Source: Mycobacteroides chelonae (GTDB lineage Bacteria; Actinomycetota; Actinomycetes; Mycobacteriales; Mycobacteriaceae). Taken from it: DNA of 64,000 nt. A program made the position numbers and the translations under genes. The notes under the pieces were generated by a model. It had not been told where the DNA came from, made no database searches, and was given only the letters and a program-made list of their open reading frames with translations. Of the stretch, positions 17,344 through 27,273 are shown piece by piece (position 1 is the first letter of the stretch; every line of letters starts with the position of its first letter). The stretch covers positions 638,889 through 702,888 of the forward strand of contig JACHLF010000001.1 of the NCBI GenBank assembly GCA_014204435.1, written 5' to 3'.

Positions 17344-17376
17344 GCCGCTGGTCGCTTCGCTCTCGCTCGCCCGCGG

Positions 17377-18114
<738 letters not shown>

Positions 18115-18261
18115 TCAAGCGGGCATTTCATCCGCTTGAACCCGAACTACAGACAGTACTCCTGGCACCCGGCGGCGTGCCCGAGGCGCGATGGCTTGTT
18201 GCTATGCCATTCTTGCTCGGTGACCTACGACCGGCACCAATGGGCGCATAATCGTAGGTCC

Positions 18262-19314
18262 ATGCCAGAAACCATGACCCAAGGTCTTCGCGCGAGCGGC
18301 TCATCCATGAGTCGACTCCCTGTGCAGGAGTCCTCCGAACGTTACGAGCCACTGCGCGCCCAGCGTGATCCGCTCGCCGAGGGGAGCGGGCGCATCCGCT
18401 CCGATCGGCGCGATCGCGACCGTTGGCGCAAGCAGACGTGGCTCGGCCGTTTCATCTCCACCTATGGATGGCGTGCCTATGCCATACCGTTGCTGGTGGG
18501 GTTGACCGTTTTCGTCGGATATCAGACCGTCACGCAGCGCGAACACTCGCACGCAGACACCGGCCCCAACGAACCCGTCGCTGACCCGCCGTCGATCGGG
18601 GCGCTCGGGGACGCGATCATCGGCGCCCCGCCCAAGGGCCTCACGCAATTCGATGCGAGCTTGCCCGATGGCGTGCTGCCGGAAGGAGAGCCCTTCACCG
18701 CCCAGGGCGCCCGGACGTGGCATGTAGTGCCCGGAGCGTCCGCCCAGGTGGGGCAGGGCGCCGCGAAGGTTTTCTCCTACACCATCGAAGTGGAGGACGG
18801 CGTCGATACCATGGGTTTCGGGGGCGATGAGGCCTTCGCGCGCTTGGTGACTCAAACCCTGGCCAGCCCCAAAAGCTGGACGCACAATCCACAATTCGGA
18901 TTCATCCGGATCGACTCCGGTACACCCGATTTCCGTATCTCCCTAACTTCGCCGGACACGGTGCGCGAGGGGTGCGGATACGAGATTCAGCTCGAATCAT
19001 CCTGCTACAACCCCAGATACGGGGAGAACGGCGAGCAACGCGTCTTCATCAACGAGGCACGCTGGGTGCGGGGAGCCGTCCCGTTCCAGGGCGATATCAC
19101 GTCTTACCGCCAATACGTGATCAACCACGAAGTGGGACACGCCATCGGGTACCGGAGCCATGAGCCCTGCGAGCAGGACCAGCAGCTGGCGCCGGTGATG
19201 ATGCAACAGACGTTCAGCGTCAGCAATGACGTCGCGGCGAAGTTCGATCCCGACTCGATCAAGCCCGACGGCAAGGCGTGCCGTACCAACCCCTGGCCGT
19301 ATCCGATTCCTTAG
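18262..19314 (+). CDS. Membrane-anchored DUF3152 zinc-metalloprotease-like protein
   Basis: The 350-residue protein has a basic disordered cytoplasmic head (about 1-65), one transmembrane helix (about 70-90) and a large extracytoplasmic domain carrying NHEVGHAIGYRSHEPC, an HExxHxxG-type zinc site. Several paired Cys are consistent with an exported, oxidised protein. ATG at 18262 follows a CATAAT hexamer closely, suggesting a leaderless or very short leader; a second in-frame ATG is at 18307. It corresponds to Rv3207c. Proteolytic activity is inferred from the motif only. Confidence 0.82.
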   Translation: MPETMTQGLRASGSSMSRLPVQESSERYEPLRAQRDPLAEGSGRIRSDRRDRDRWRKQTWLGRFISTYGWRAYAIPLLVGLTVFVGYQTVTQREHSHADTGPNEPVADPPSIGALGDAIIGAPPKGLTQFDASLPDGVLPEGEPFTAQGARTWHVVPGASAQVGQGAAKVFSYTIEVEDGVDTMGFGGDEAFARLVTQTLASPKSWTHNPQFGFIRIDSGTPDFRISLTSPDTVREGCGYEIQLESSCYNPRYGENGEQRVFINEARWVRGAVPFQGDITSYRQYVINHEVGHAIGYRSHEPCEQDQQLAPVMMQQTFSVSNDVAAKFDPDSIKPDGKACRTNPWPYPIP

Positions 19315-19413
19315 GCGCCTGTCTGACTCCGGGAAGGGTTGGCATCCCGATACTGTTGATGCAGCTGTAGCCCTCTCAGGCAGCCCTGAGGAACCCGAAT
19401 TACAGGAGTCACG

Positions 19414-20589
19414 GTGCCCACATTGCCGCCGTTGGTCAGCCCCGCCGCGGATCTGACCCGCGAAGAAGTCGCCCGGTACAGCCGGCATCTGATCATTCCC
19501 GACCTGGGTGTGGACGGGCAGAAACGACTGAAGAACGCCAAGGTGCTCGTCATCGGCGCCGGTGGCTTGGGTTCCCCGACACTGCTCTATCTGGCGGCCG
19601 CGGGCGTCGGCACTATCGGCATCGTTGAGTTCGACGTCGTCGACGAGTCCAACCTGCAGCGCCAAATCATTCACGGTCAGTCCGATATCGGCAGGTCGAA
19701 GGCGCAGAGCGCCCGCGACTCGGTGCTGGAGATCAATCCGCTCATCGAGGTGAGGCTGCATGAGCTGCGGCTGGAGCCCGACAACGCGGTCAACCTGTTC
19801 GCGCAGTACGACCTGATCCTGGACGGCACCGACAACTTCGCCACGCGCTACCTGGTGAACGATGCCGCGGTGCTGGCGCACAAGCCCTATGTGTGGGGCT
19901 CCATCTACCGCTTCGAGGGGCAGGTCTCCGTCTTCTGGGAAGACGCGCCCGACGGGCTGGGTCTGAACTACCGCGATCTGTATCCCGAGCCGCCACCTGC
20001 GGGTATGGTCCCGTCCTGCGCCGAGGGTGGCGTGCTCGGCATCCTGTGCGCCTCCATCGCCTCGGTGATGGGTACCGAGGCGATCAAGCTGATCACCGGC
20101 ATCGGAGACACGCTGCTAGGGCGGCTCATGGTGTACGACGCGCTCGACATGACGTACCGGACCATCAAGATCCGCAAGGATCCGGCCACGCCCAAGATCA
20201 CCGAGTTGATCGATTACGATGCATTCTGCGGCATGATCAGCGACGAGGCCTCCGCCGCCGTCGCCGATTCCACCATTACCCCGCGTGAGCTGCGGGAAAT
20301 GCTGGACGCCGACAAGAAGGTGGCCCTCATTGACGTGCGCGAACCCGTCGAGTGGGACATCGTCCACATCGGCGGTGCCGAGCTGGTGCCCAAATCGACA
20401 CTGGAGTCCGGAGACGGGCTCGCCAAGCTGCCGCAGGACCGTCAGGCGGTGCTGTACTGCAAGACGGGTATTCGGTCGGCAGAGGCGCTTGTGGCCGTGA
20501 AGAAGGCGGGTTTCGCCGATGCGGTGCACCTGCAGGGCGGCATCGCGGCCTGGGCCAAGCAGGTCGACCCGGACATGGTCATGTACTGA
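19414..20589 (+). CDS. moeZ: Adenylyltransferase/sulfurtransferase MoeZ (MoeB1)
   Basis: The 391-residue fusion has an E1-like ThiF/MoeB adenylyltransferase (ATP loop GAGGLGSPTLLYLAAAG, about 50-65; catalytic DGTDNFATR) and a C-terminal rhodanese domain with active Cys near residue 349 in LYCKTGIRS. It activates the C-terminus of small sulfur carriers such as MoaD and CysO and loads sulfur for molybdopterin and cysteine synthesis. The zinc CxxC pairs of classical MoeB are absent, as in mycobacterial MoeZ. CAGGAG precedes the GTG start at 19414. Confidence 0.94.
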   Translation: MPTLPPLVSPAADLTREEVARYSRHLIIPDLGVDGQKRLKNAKVLVIGAGGLGSPTLLYLAAAGVGTIGIVEFDVVDESNLQRQIIHGQSDIGRSKAQSARDSVLEINPLIEVRLHELRLEPDNAVNLFAQYDLILDGTDNFATRYLVNDAAVLAHKPYVWGSIYRFEGQVSVFWEDAPDGLGLNYRDLYPEPPPAGMVPSCAEGGVLGILCASIASVMGTEAIKLITGIGDTLLGRLMVYDALDMTYRTIKIRKDPATPKITELIDYDAFCGMISDEASAAVADSTITPRELREMLDADKKVALIDVREPVEWDIVHIGGAELVPKSTLESGDGLAKLPQDRQAVLYCKTGIRSAEALVAVKKAGFADAVHLQGGIAAWAKQVDPDMVMY

Positions 20590-20699
20590 CCGACTGGGCA
20601 CCAGCAACAGCCAGATGTGGCGGACGTGCCACCAGCGACCGCCGACACGAACGCCGAGCGAACACAACCCTGTTCATTGCAGGCGGTAACGTATGCCGC

Positions 20700-21554
20700 G
20701 TGACTGTGGACCGCCCACCCGAGCACGTGCTCGCGACTTACGGGCTCAGCGGCGTCAAGCCAGTCCAGCTCGGCCCCACGTGGGAGGGCGGCTGGCGCTG
20801 CGGTGAAGTGGTGTTGTCCCTGGTAGCCGACCATGCGCGTGCCGCATGGTCGGCCAAGGTGCGCGATACCTTGTTCGTCGACGGGGTGCGGCTGGCCCGG
20901 CCGGTGCGTTCCACCGACGGGCGTTATGTCGTATCGGGTTGGCGTGCAGACACATTCGTCGCCGGTGCGCCCGAGCCCCGGCACGACGAAGTGGTCTCGC
21001 TGTCGGTACGCCTGCATGAGGCCACCTCGAAGCTGGAACGTCCCCGGTTCCTCACTCAGCCGCCGGTGGCGCCCTGGGCGGACGTCGACGTGTTCATCGC
21101 GGCCGACCGTGCAGCGTGGGAAGACCGACCGCTGCAGTCCTGGCCTTCGGCGGCCCGGGTATCTCCCGGCTCTCCGGACGGCCAGCGCTCCATCGACCTG
21201 ATCAACCAATTGGCCAGCCTGCGCAGGCCCACCAAGAGCCCGCCGCAGCTGGTGCACGGCGACTTGTACGGCACTGTGCTTTTCGCGGGCGCCGCCGCAC
21301 CCGGCATCACCGACATCACGCCGTATTGGCGGCCCGCATCCTGGGCGGCCGGCGTCGCCGTGGTGGATGCGCTGTCGTGGGGCGATGCGGACGACGGCCT
21401 CATCGAGCGGTGGGCGACTCTGCCGGAGTGGCCCCAGATGTTATTGCGGGCATTGATCTTCCGACTCGCTGTGCATGCCCTGCATCCGCGTTCCTCGGCG
21501 CAGTCTTTCCCGGGATTGGCGCGGACCGCGGCCTTGGTGCGACTCACTTTGTAA
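20700..21554 (+). CDS. Conserved actinobacterial TIGR02569-type protein (Rv3205c-like)
   Basis: The 284-residue soluble protein resembles the actinobacterial family that looks like a degenerate aminoglycoside phosphotransferase: QLVHGDLYGTVLF echoes the HGDxxxxN Brenner-type motif, and ITDITPYWRPASWAAG resembles the DFG region. The final catalytic Asn is replaced, so kinase activity is doubtful. TAACGT ends 7 nt before the GTG start, consistent with a leaderless mRNA. It is the last gene before the nitrite module breaks the M. tuberculosis gene order. Confidence 0.72.
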   Translation: MTVDRPPEHVLATYGLSGVKPVQLGPTWEGGWRCGEVVLSLVADHARAAWSAKVRDTLFVDGVRLARPVRSTDGRYVVSGWRADTFVAGAPEPRHDEVVSLSVRLHEATSKLERPRFLTQPPVAPWADVDVFIAADRAAWEDRPLQSWPSAARVSPGSPDGQRSIDLINQLASLRRPTKSPPQLVHGDLYGTVLFAGAAAPGITDITPYWRPASWAAGVAVVDALSWGDADDGLIERWATLPEWPQMLLRALIFRLAVHALHPRSSAQSFPGLARTAALVRLTL

Positions 21555-21632
21555 CGCGTATCACTTTCCTGTCGTAATGTGACACAATCCGATCCTCACC
21601 GTCACATGACAGACTCGTGTGAGCGAGATGTG

Positions 21633-23135
21633 ATGGCTCGGTCATCGCCAGCAGCGCCGCTGCAACAAGAATTTTCTACCTTGCTGTCCATGGCGAATAA
21701 CACGGCAGCAGCCCCAATTGCACGGCGCGGACGCTGGATTGAGAACTGGGATCCCGAGGACGTCGCCGCCTGGGAGAACGGTGGCGCGAAAGTCGCGCGC
21801 CGCAACCTGATCTGGTCGGTCGTGGCCGAACACGTCGGGTTCTCGGTGTGGTCCATCTGGTCGGTGATGGTTCTGTTCATGCCGCAGAACGTCTATCACA
21901 TCGATGCCGCCGGGAAATTCTTCCTGGTGGCCATGCCGACCCTGGTGGGCGCGGTGCTGCGCTTGCCCTACACCTTCGCCACCTCATGGCTCGGCGGTCG
22001 CAACTGGACCATCTTCAGTGCCCTGGTGTTAGCCGTGCCCACCGCGCTGACGCTGTACTTCATGGGGCACCCAGAGACCTCCTACACGACGTTCATGGTC
22101 GTGGCTGCGGTCGCCGGGTGCGGTGGCGGAAACTTCGCCTCCTCGATGACCAATATCAATGCCTTTTACCCGCAACGGTTCAAGGGCTGGGCGCTCGGTC
22201 TCAACGCCGGTGGCGGGAACATCGGTGTCCCGGTGATCCAGGTCATCGGGCTGTTGGTCATCGCCACCGCCGGAAACCGCTCACCGCATTGGGTGGCCGC
22301 CATCTATCTGGTGCTGATCGCCTTCGCGGCTGTGGGTGCGGCGCTGTTCATGGATAACCTGGCGAACCAGAAGACCGACGGACGCTCGCTCATCAACGTG
22401 ATGAAGTACCGCGACTCGTGGATCATCGCCTTCCTGTACATCGGCACCTTCGGTTCCTTCATCGGATTCAGTTTTGCGTTCGGTCAGGTGCTGCAGCTGA
22501 ACTTCCTTGCCGGGCTGGCCAACAGCGGCCTGACTCCGGCGCAGGCAGCGGCCCAGGCCTCGCTGCATGCCGCGCAGATCGCGTTCATCGGACCGCTGTT
22601 GGGCTCACTCGCGCGTCCTGTCGGCGGCTGGCTGTCGGACCGTACCGGCGGCGGCGAGATCTCGCTGTACGCCTTCATTGCGATGATCTTCGGTGCGGGG
22701 ATCCTGGTGACAGCGGGCACCATCGACGATCGTGCGACCGGTGCGCCCTCCGGCGCCATCATGAGCGCGTATGTCATCGGATTCATCATCTTGTTCGTGG
22801 TCTCCGGAATCGGTAATGGCTCGGTGTACAAGATGATTCCGTCGATCTTCGCGGCCAAGGCACGCAGTGCCGGACACGATGAGACCTGGTCGCGCACGAT
22901 GTCGGGCGCCCTGATCGGTGTGGCTGGAGCAATCGGTGCCCTCGGTGGTGTCGCCATCAACCTGGTGCTCCGCGCCTCCTACCTCAGTGCCGCCAAGTCG
23001 GCCACTATGGCGTTCTGGGTCTTCCTGGCCTTCTACGTCGTGTGCGCCGCCGTCACCTGGTACGCATACGTGCGGCGTCCGGTGGGTATCTCCGTTCCTG
23101 CCATCTCCAGCTCTAAAAACGAAGTGGCGGTGTGA
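21633..23135 (+). CDS. narK: NarK-type nitrate/nitrite transporter
   Basis: A major-facilitator transporter of about 500 residues with twelve predicted helices and the nitrate-nitrite-porter signatures GCGGGNFASSMTNINAFYP and GLNAGGGNIGVP. The N-terminus IENWDPEDVAAWENGG is typical of actinobacterial NarK3. The start is uncertain: ATG 21633 is used, but ATG 21690 is plausible and neither has a strong ribosome site; TAATGT at 21575-21580 may be its -10. The stop overlaps the nirB GTG in the string GTGA. It probably imports nitrate or exchanges nitrite for the downstream reductase. Confidence 0.9.
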   Translation: MARSSPAAPLQQEFSTLLSMANNTAAAPIARRGRWIENWDPEDVAAWENGGAKVARRNLIWSVVAEHVGFSVWSIWSVMVLFMPQNVYHIDAAGKFFLVAMPTLVGAVLRLPYTFATSWLGGRNWTIFSALVLAVPTALTLYFMGHPETSYTTFMVVAAVAGCGGGNFASSMTNINAFYPQRFKGWALGLNAGGGNIGVPVIQVIGLLVIATAGNRSPHWVAAIYLVLIAFAAVGAALFMDNLANQKTDGRSLINVMKYRDSWIIAFLYIGTFGSFIGFSFAFGQVLQLNFLAGLANSGLTPAQAAAQASLHAAQIAFIGPLLGSLARPVGGWLSDRTGGGEISLYAFIAMIFGAGILVTAGTIDDRATGAPSGAIMSAYVIGFIILFVVSGIGNGSVYKMIPSIFAAKARSAGHDETWSRTMSGALIGVAGAIGALGGVAINLVLRASYLSAAKSATMAFWVFLAFYVVCAAVTWYAYVRRPVGISVPAISSSKNEVAV

Positions 23136-25654
23136 AACTCATGAACAAGAAGGTTGTCGTCATCGGCCACGGGATGGTCGGTCACCGGTTTGTTCAGGTG
23201 CTGCGTGAGCGCGATGCCACCGATCAGTGGCAGATCACCGTTCTCGGTGAGGAAGTCGACGCCGCGTACGACCGGGTGGCACTGTCCTCATACATCGACA
23301 GCTGGGACCGGGACACGCTGGCGCTCAACGGAAACGACTACGCCGACGACCCCATGGTGACCCTTAACCTCGGGGACCGCGTGGTCGGCATCGACCGGGC
23401 GGCTCAGACGGTCACCACCGAGACCGGCGCCGTGCTCGACTATGACGCGCTCGTCATGGCCACCGGCTCGTCCCCGTTCGTGCCGCCGGTACCCGGTGGC
23501 GACGCCGAGGGCTGCTTCGTCTACCGCACCATGGACGACCTTGACGCCATCAAGGCCGCCGCGGACAAGTCGCCCGGCAGCGCGGGTGTCGTCATCGGCG
23601 GTGGCTTGCTCGGACTGGAGGCCGCGAATGCGTTGCGCCTCATGGGCTTGGCACCGCATGTCGTGGAGCTCAATCCGCGGCTCATGCACCTGCAAGTCGA
23701 CGAGGGTGGTGGCGCTCTGCTGACCCGCTTGGTGACCGATCTCGGGCTGACGGTGCACACCAGCGTCTCCACGAAGGCCATCGAGACGGCCGAGGACGGG
23801 ACGCTCTCCATCGAACTGTCGGACGGATCGACGATCGACGCTTCGGTGTTGGTGTTCTCGGCGGGCATCCGGCCGCGCGATGAACTGGCGCGTGAATGCG
23901 GACTGGAGCTGGCCGAGCGTGGTGGCATCTTCACCGATATCGGCTGCCAGACCAGCGATCTGCATATCTATGCGATCGGCGAAGTGGCCGCCATCGAGGG
24001 TCGCTGCTATGGGCTTGTCGCACCCGGGTACACCACCGCCGAGATCGTCGCGGACCGGCTGCTCGGTGGCAGTGCCGAATTCCCTGGTGCCGATCTTTCC
24101 ACCAAGCTCAAGCTGCTCGGTGTGGATGTCGCCAGCTTCGGCGACGCACACGCCACCGCCGAGGGCGCACTGGAGGTCGTTTTCAACGACGCCACCAAGG
24201 GCACCTACGCCAAACTCGTGGTCTCCGACGATGCGCGAACCCTCTTGGGCGGCATCCTCGTCGGCGATGCCAGTGCCTACGGCACCTTGCGGCCCATGCT
24301 CGGCCGCGAACTGCCTGCGGATCCGGCCTCGCTGATCACGCCGGCCGGTGCGGAAATCGGAGTGGGCGCGCTGCCCGATGACGCGCAGATCTGCTCGTGC
24401 AACGCGGTCACCAAGGGTGCCATCTGTGGTGCCATCTGTGAGGGCGCCACCGACGTGCCCGCCCTCAAGGCGGCTACCTGCGCCGGAACGTCCTGCGGTA
24501 GCTGCATTCCCCTGCTCAAGCAGATTCTCGCAGCCCAGGGTGTCGAGCAGTCCAAGGCGCTGTGTGAGCATTTCACCCAATCGCGTGCCGAACTGTTCCA
24601 GGTGGTTCAGGTAACCGGCATACGGACCTTCTCCGAGCTGATCGCCAAGCACGGCAGCGGAACCGGCTGCGATATCTGCAAGCCCACCGTCGCGTCCATT
24701 CTGGCCTCGACATCCAGCGACCACATCCTGGAAGGGGAGCAGGCCGCCCTGCAGGACACCAACGACCATTTCCTGGCCAACATGCAGAAGAACGGCACCT
24801 ATTCGGTGGTGCCGCGACTCCCGGGCGGAGAGGTGACCCCGGAGAAGCTCATCGTGATCGGGGAAGTGGCCAAGGAATTCGGGCTTTACACCAAGATCAC
24901 CGGTGGTCAGCGCATTGACTTGTTCGGTGCTCGCGTCGAGCAGCTCCCGCTGATCTGGAAGCGACTCATCGATGCCGGCATGGAGTCCGGTCAGGCCTAT
25001 GGCAAGTCGCTGCGTACCGTGAAGAGCTGCGTGGGATCGACCTGGTGCCGGTACGGGGTTCAGGACTCGGTGGGAATGGCCGTCGAGCTTGAATTGCGTT
25101 ACCGCGGACTGCGTTCCCCGCACAAGCTCAAGATGGGTGTATCCGGCTGTGCGCGAGAGTGCGCCGAGGCCCGAGGCAAGGACGTTGGCGTCATCGCCAC
25201 CGAGAACGGCTGGAACCTGTACGTGGGAGGCAACGGTGGCGCGACTCCCGCGCACGCCAAACTGCTTGCCGGTGACTTGGACTCGCAGACTCTGATCAAG
25301 TACATCGACCGGTACTTGATGTTCTACATTCGTACCGCGGACCGGTTGCAGCGCACTGCGCCCTGGCAGGAAGCCATCGAGGGCGGCCTGGATCACATCC
25401 GTGCGGTGGTGTGCGAGGACTCGCTGGGCATTGCCGACGAGCTGGAAGCGGCGATGGCGGGTCATGTCGAGGGATACGAGGACGAGTGGGCGGCCGTTTT
25501 GGCTGATCAGGACAAGCTGCGCCGGTTCGTGTCGTTTGTGAACGCGCCCGAGGAGCTGGACTCGACCATCGCGTTCGACGAGAGCGGACCGCGGAAGGTA
25601 CCGGTGCTGCTGGGCACACCGGGATTCCGGTCCGCCACCGAGCCCGCAACATAA
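23132..25654 (+). CDS. nirB: Assimilatory nitrite reductase [NAD(P)H] large subunit NirB
   Basis: The 840-residue protein reduces nitrite to ammonium. Order: FAD/NAD(P)-binding pyridine-nucleotide oxidoreductase (about 5-310, GHGMVGHR, ATGSSPFVPP), BFD-like [2Fe-2S] domain (CSCN ... CAGTSCGSC, about 425-460), then ferredoxin-like and catalytic NIR/SIR halves with siroheme/[4Fe-4S] cysteines CVGSTWC and CARECAEA (about 635-680). The GTG start overlaps the narK stop by 4 nt, so transport and reduction are coupled. NirD follows after 76 bp. GlnR control would be expected, but no clear site was found. Confidence 0.95.
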   Translation: MKLMNKKVVVIGHGMVGHRFVQVLRERDATDQWQITVLGEEVDAAYDRVALSSYIDSWDRDTLALNGNDYADDPMVTLNLGDRVVGIDRAAQTVTTETGAVLDYDALVMATGSSPFVPPVPGGDAEGCFVYRTMDDLDAIKAAADKSPGSAGVVIGGGLLGLEAANALRLMGLAPHVVELNPRLMHLQVDEGGGALLTRLVTDLGLTVHTSVSTKAIETAEDGTLSIELSDGSTIDASVLVFSAGIRPRDELARECGLELAERGGIFTDIGCQTSDLHIYAIGEVAAIEGRCYGLVAPGYTTAEIVADRLLGGSAEFPGADLSTKLKLLGVDVASFGDAHATAEGALEVVFNDATKGTYAKLVVSDDARTLLGGILVGDASAYGTLRPMLGRELPADPASLITPAGAEIGVGALPDDAQICSCNAVTKGAICGAICEGATDVPALKAATCAGTSCGSCIPLLKQILAAQGVEQSKALCEHFTQSRAELFQVVQVTGIRTFSELIAKHGSGTGCDICKPTVASILASTSSDHILEGEQAALQDTNDHFLANMQKNGTYSVVPRLPGGEVTPEKLIVIGEVAKEFGLYTKITGGQRIDLFGARVEQLPLIWKRLIDAGMESGQAYGKSLRTVKSCVGSTWCRYGVQDSVGMAVELELRYRGLRSPHKLKMGVSGCARECAEARGKDVGVIATENGWNLYVGGNGGATPAHAKLLAGDLDSQTLIKYIDRYLMFYIRTADRLQRTAPWQEAIEGGLDHIRAVVCEDSLGIADELEAAMAGHVEGYEDEWAAVLADQDKLRRFVSFVNAPEELDSTIAFDESGPRKVPVLLGTPGFRSATEPAT

Positions 25655-25730
25655 GGCACAGGCGGCGGTAATACAGGGTTAACACAGCCACGGTAGACAT
25701 GACACAACACAACGAGAAGAAAGGCCGGAG

Positions 25731-26129
25731 ATGACAACCCTGGACGCTCGCCCCCGAATGAGGCGGTACCAGTACGTGTGGTCAACGGTCTGTGCGGTGG
25801 ATTCGCTCACCCCGGGCCGGGGTGTTGCGGTGCTCCTCCCGGACGACGTGCAGGCCGCGCTGTTCCTGCTGCCCAGTGGGGAGCTGTTCGCAGTCGGTAA
25901 CATCGATCCATACGGCCAGGCCGCCGTCATGTCGCGCGGTTTGACCGGTGACCGTGGCGGGGAGCCGACGGTGGCATCGCCGCTGCTCAAGCAGGTCTTC
26001 TCGCTTATTGACGGGCGTTGCCTCGATGATGCGTCGCGCCGGTTGCCAGTCTTCGAGGTGCGGGTGATCAATGGAAACGTCGAAATCGGAATGCTCAGAA
26101 GCCGACACCGCAACGCGGTTGCCGCGTAG
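25731..26129 (+). CDS. nirD: Nitrite reductase small subunit NirD
   Basis: The 132-residue protein is the Rieske-fold small subunit that partners NirB. It reads through the expected strands (AALFLLPSGELFAVGN, GEPTVASPLLKQVFSL, LPVFEVRVINGNVEIG) but lacks the Rieske CxH cluster ligands, which is normal for NirD. The start has AAAGG 7 nt upstream with GGAG directly before the ATG. The basic C-terminal tail overlaps the next gene by 59 nt if that gene starts at its first ATG. Confidence 0.9.
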   Translation: MTTLDARPRMRRYQYVWSTVCAVDSLTPGRGVAVLLPDDVQAALFLLPSGELFAVGNIDPYGQAAVMSRGLTGDRGGEPTVASPLLKQVFSLIDGRCLDDASRRLPVFEVRVINGNVEIGMLRSRHRNAVAA

Positions 26130-27273
26130 CGAGCAGGAACGGAGGCTCGATGGGTTCACCATCGGTGTCACCGCCGCGCGCCGGTCGGAGGAATTGATCG
26201 CGCTCTTGGAGCGACGAGGGGCTGCCGTCGTGCATGCCGCGGCAATCCGGATTATTCCGTTGGCCGATGACGCGGAGTTGCGGCAAGCAACTGAACTCGT
26301 CATCGCCAGCCCACCGGATCTGACGGTGGCTACCACCGGAATCGGCTTCCGCGGCTGGATCGAGGCCGCCGACGAATGGGGTGTGGCCGAGGGCCTCAAG
26401 TCCGCGTTGGAATCCGGGCGGCTGGTCGCCCGGGGGCCTAAGGCCACCGGGGCGATTCGTCAGGCGGGGCTGCGTGAAGAGTGGTCGCCCGCATCGGAGT
26501 CCTCTGCGGAGGTCCTGGATCGCCTGCTCGAAGAGGGTGTCGAGGGCCGGTGCATCGCCGTGCAACTGCACGGTGCCGCCACCGAGTGGGAGCCCATCGC
26601 CGATCTGTGTGAGGCGCTGACAATCGCTGGTGCACAGGTGATTCGGGTACCGGTGTATCGCTGGGAACCGCCCGAGGATCAGCGGCCGATGGACCGCATG
26701 ATCTCCATGGCCATCAACGCGGAGCTGGACGGCATAAGTTTCACGAGTGCACCCGCGGTCGCCTCGATGCTGGGTCGCGCCAAGGCAACCGGTCGATTGG
26801 ACGAGCTGTTGGCAGCGTTCCGGGCCAGGGTGGCGCCGCTGTGCGTCGGACCGGTGACGGCCGCGCCGCTGGAGGTGTTGGGCGTTCCGACAACGCAGCC
26901 CGAGAGGGCCCGGCTCGGAGCACTGGCCAGGCACATTGCCGACGAACTGACAAGGCGGGCACCGCGTTTCCATGCCGGTGGCCATATCGTCAGCGTGCGT
27001 AGCTGCGGAATTGCCGTCGACGGGGAGACGCGGCAGATCTCCCCGGCCGGAATGGCTTTGATGAAACGGATGATGGTGCGCCCTGGTCAGGTGGTGTCGC
27101 GCGAGGATCTATTGGCAGCATTGCCGGGTGGTGGGGACGACACCCATGCCGTCGAGACGGCGATGACTCGGCTGCGCGCGGCGCTCGGCGCGCCGAAAGT
27201 CATTCAGACAGTGGTCAAGCGGGGTTACCGGTTGGCGATCGATCCGACCACGATTGGGGAATGTCATGGCTGA
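26071..27273 (+). CDS. Uroporphyrinogen-III synthase-like / winged-helix DNA-binding fusion (Rv0260c-like)
   Basis: About 400 residues. The N-terminal two thirds (about 28-280) are HemD-like (VTAARRSEELIALLERRGA, TSAPAVASMLG), the fold that closes the tetrapyrrole ring. The C-terminal 100 residues are an OmpR/PhoB-type winged helix (VSREDLLAALPGGGDDTHAVETAMTRLR ... VIQTVVKRGYRL). This suggests a transcription factor that senses a tetrapyrrole or regulates siroheme and nirBD genes. The ATG at 26071 overlaps nirD by 59 nt; a TTG at 26119 would reduce the overlap to 11. The stop overlaps the next start by 8 nt. Confidence 0.82.
   Translation: METSKSECSEADTATRLPRSEQERRLDGFTIGVTAARRSEELIALLERRGAAVVHAAAIRIIPLADDAELRQATELVIASPPDLTVATTGIGFRGWIEAADEWGVAEGLKSALESGRLVARGPKATGAIRQAGLREEWSPASESSAEVLDRLLEEGVEGRCIAVQLHGAATEWEPIADLCEALTIAGAQVIRVPVYRWEPPEDQRPMDRMISMAINAELDGISFTSAPAVASMLGRAKATGRLDELLAAFRARVAPLCVGPVTAAPLEVLGVPTTQPERARLGALARHIADELTRRAPRFHAGGHIVSVRSCGIAVDGETRQISPAGMALMKRMMVRPGQVVSREDLLAALPGGGDDTHAVETAMTRLRAALGAPKVIQTVVKRGYRLAIDPTTIGECHG

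Noticed and set aside
21541..21600. Possible GlnR box upstream of narK
   Set aside because: GTAAC occurs, but the second half-site is not at the known spacing (AC-N9-AC); the match is too weak to report as a site.
23288..25465. Long minus-strand frame of 725 codons opposite nirB
   Set aside because: It is the antisense shadow of nirB in high-GC DNA; the plus frame has NirB domains and cysteines, while the minus frame shows no motif.
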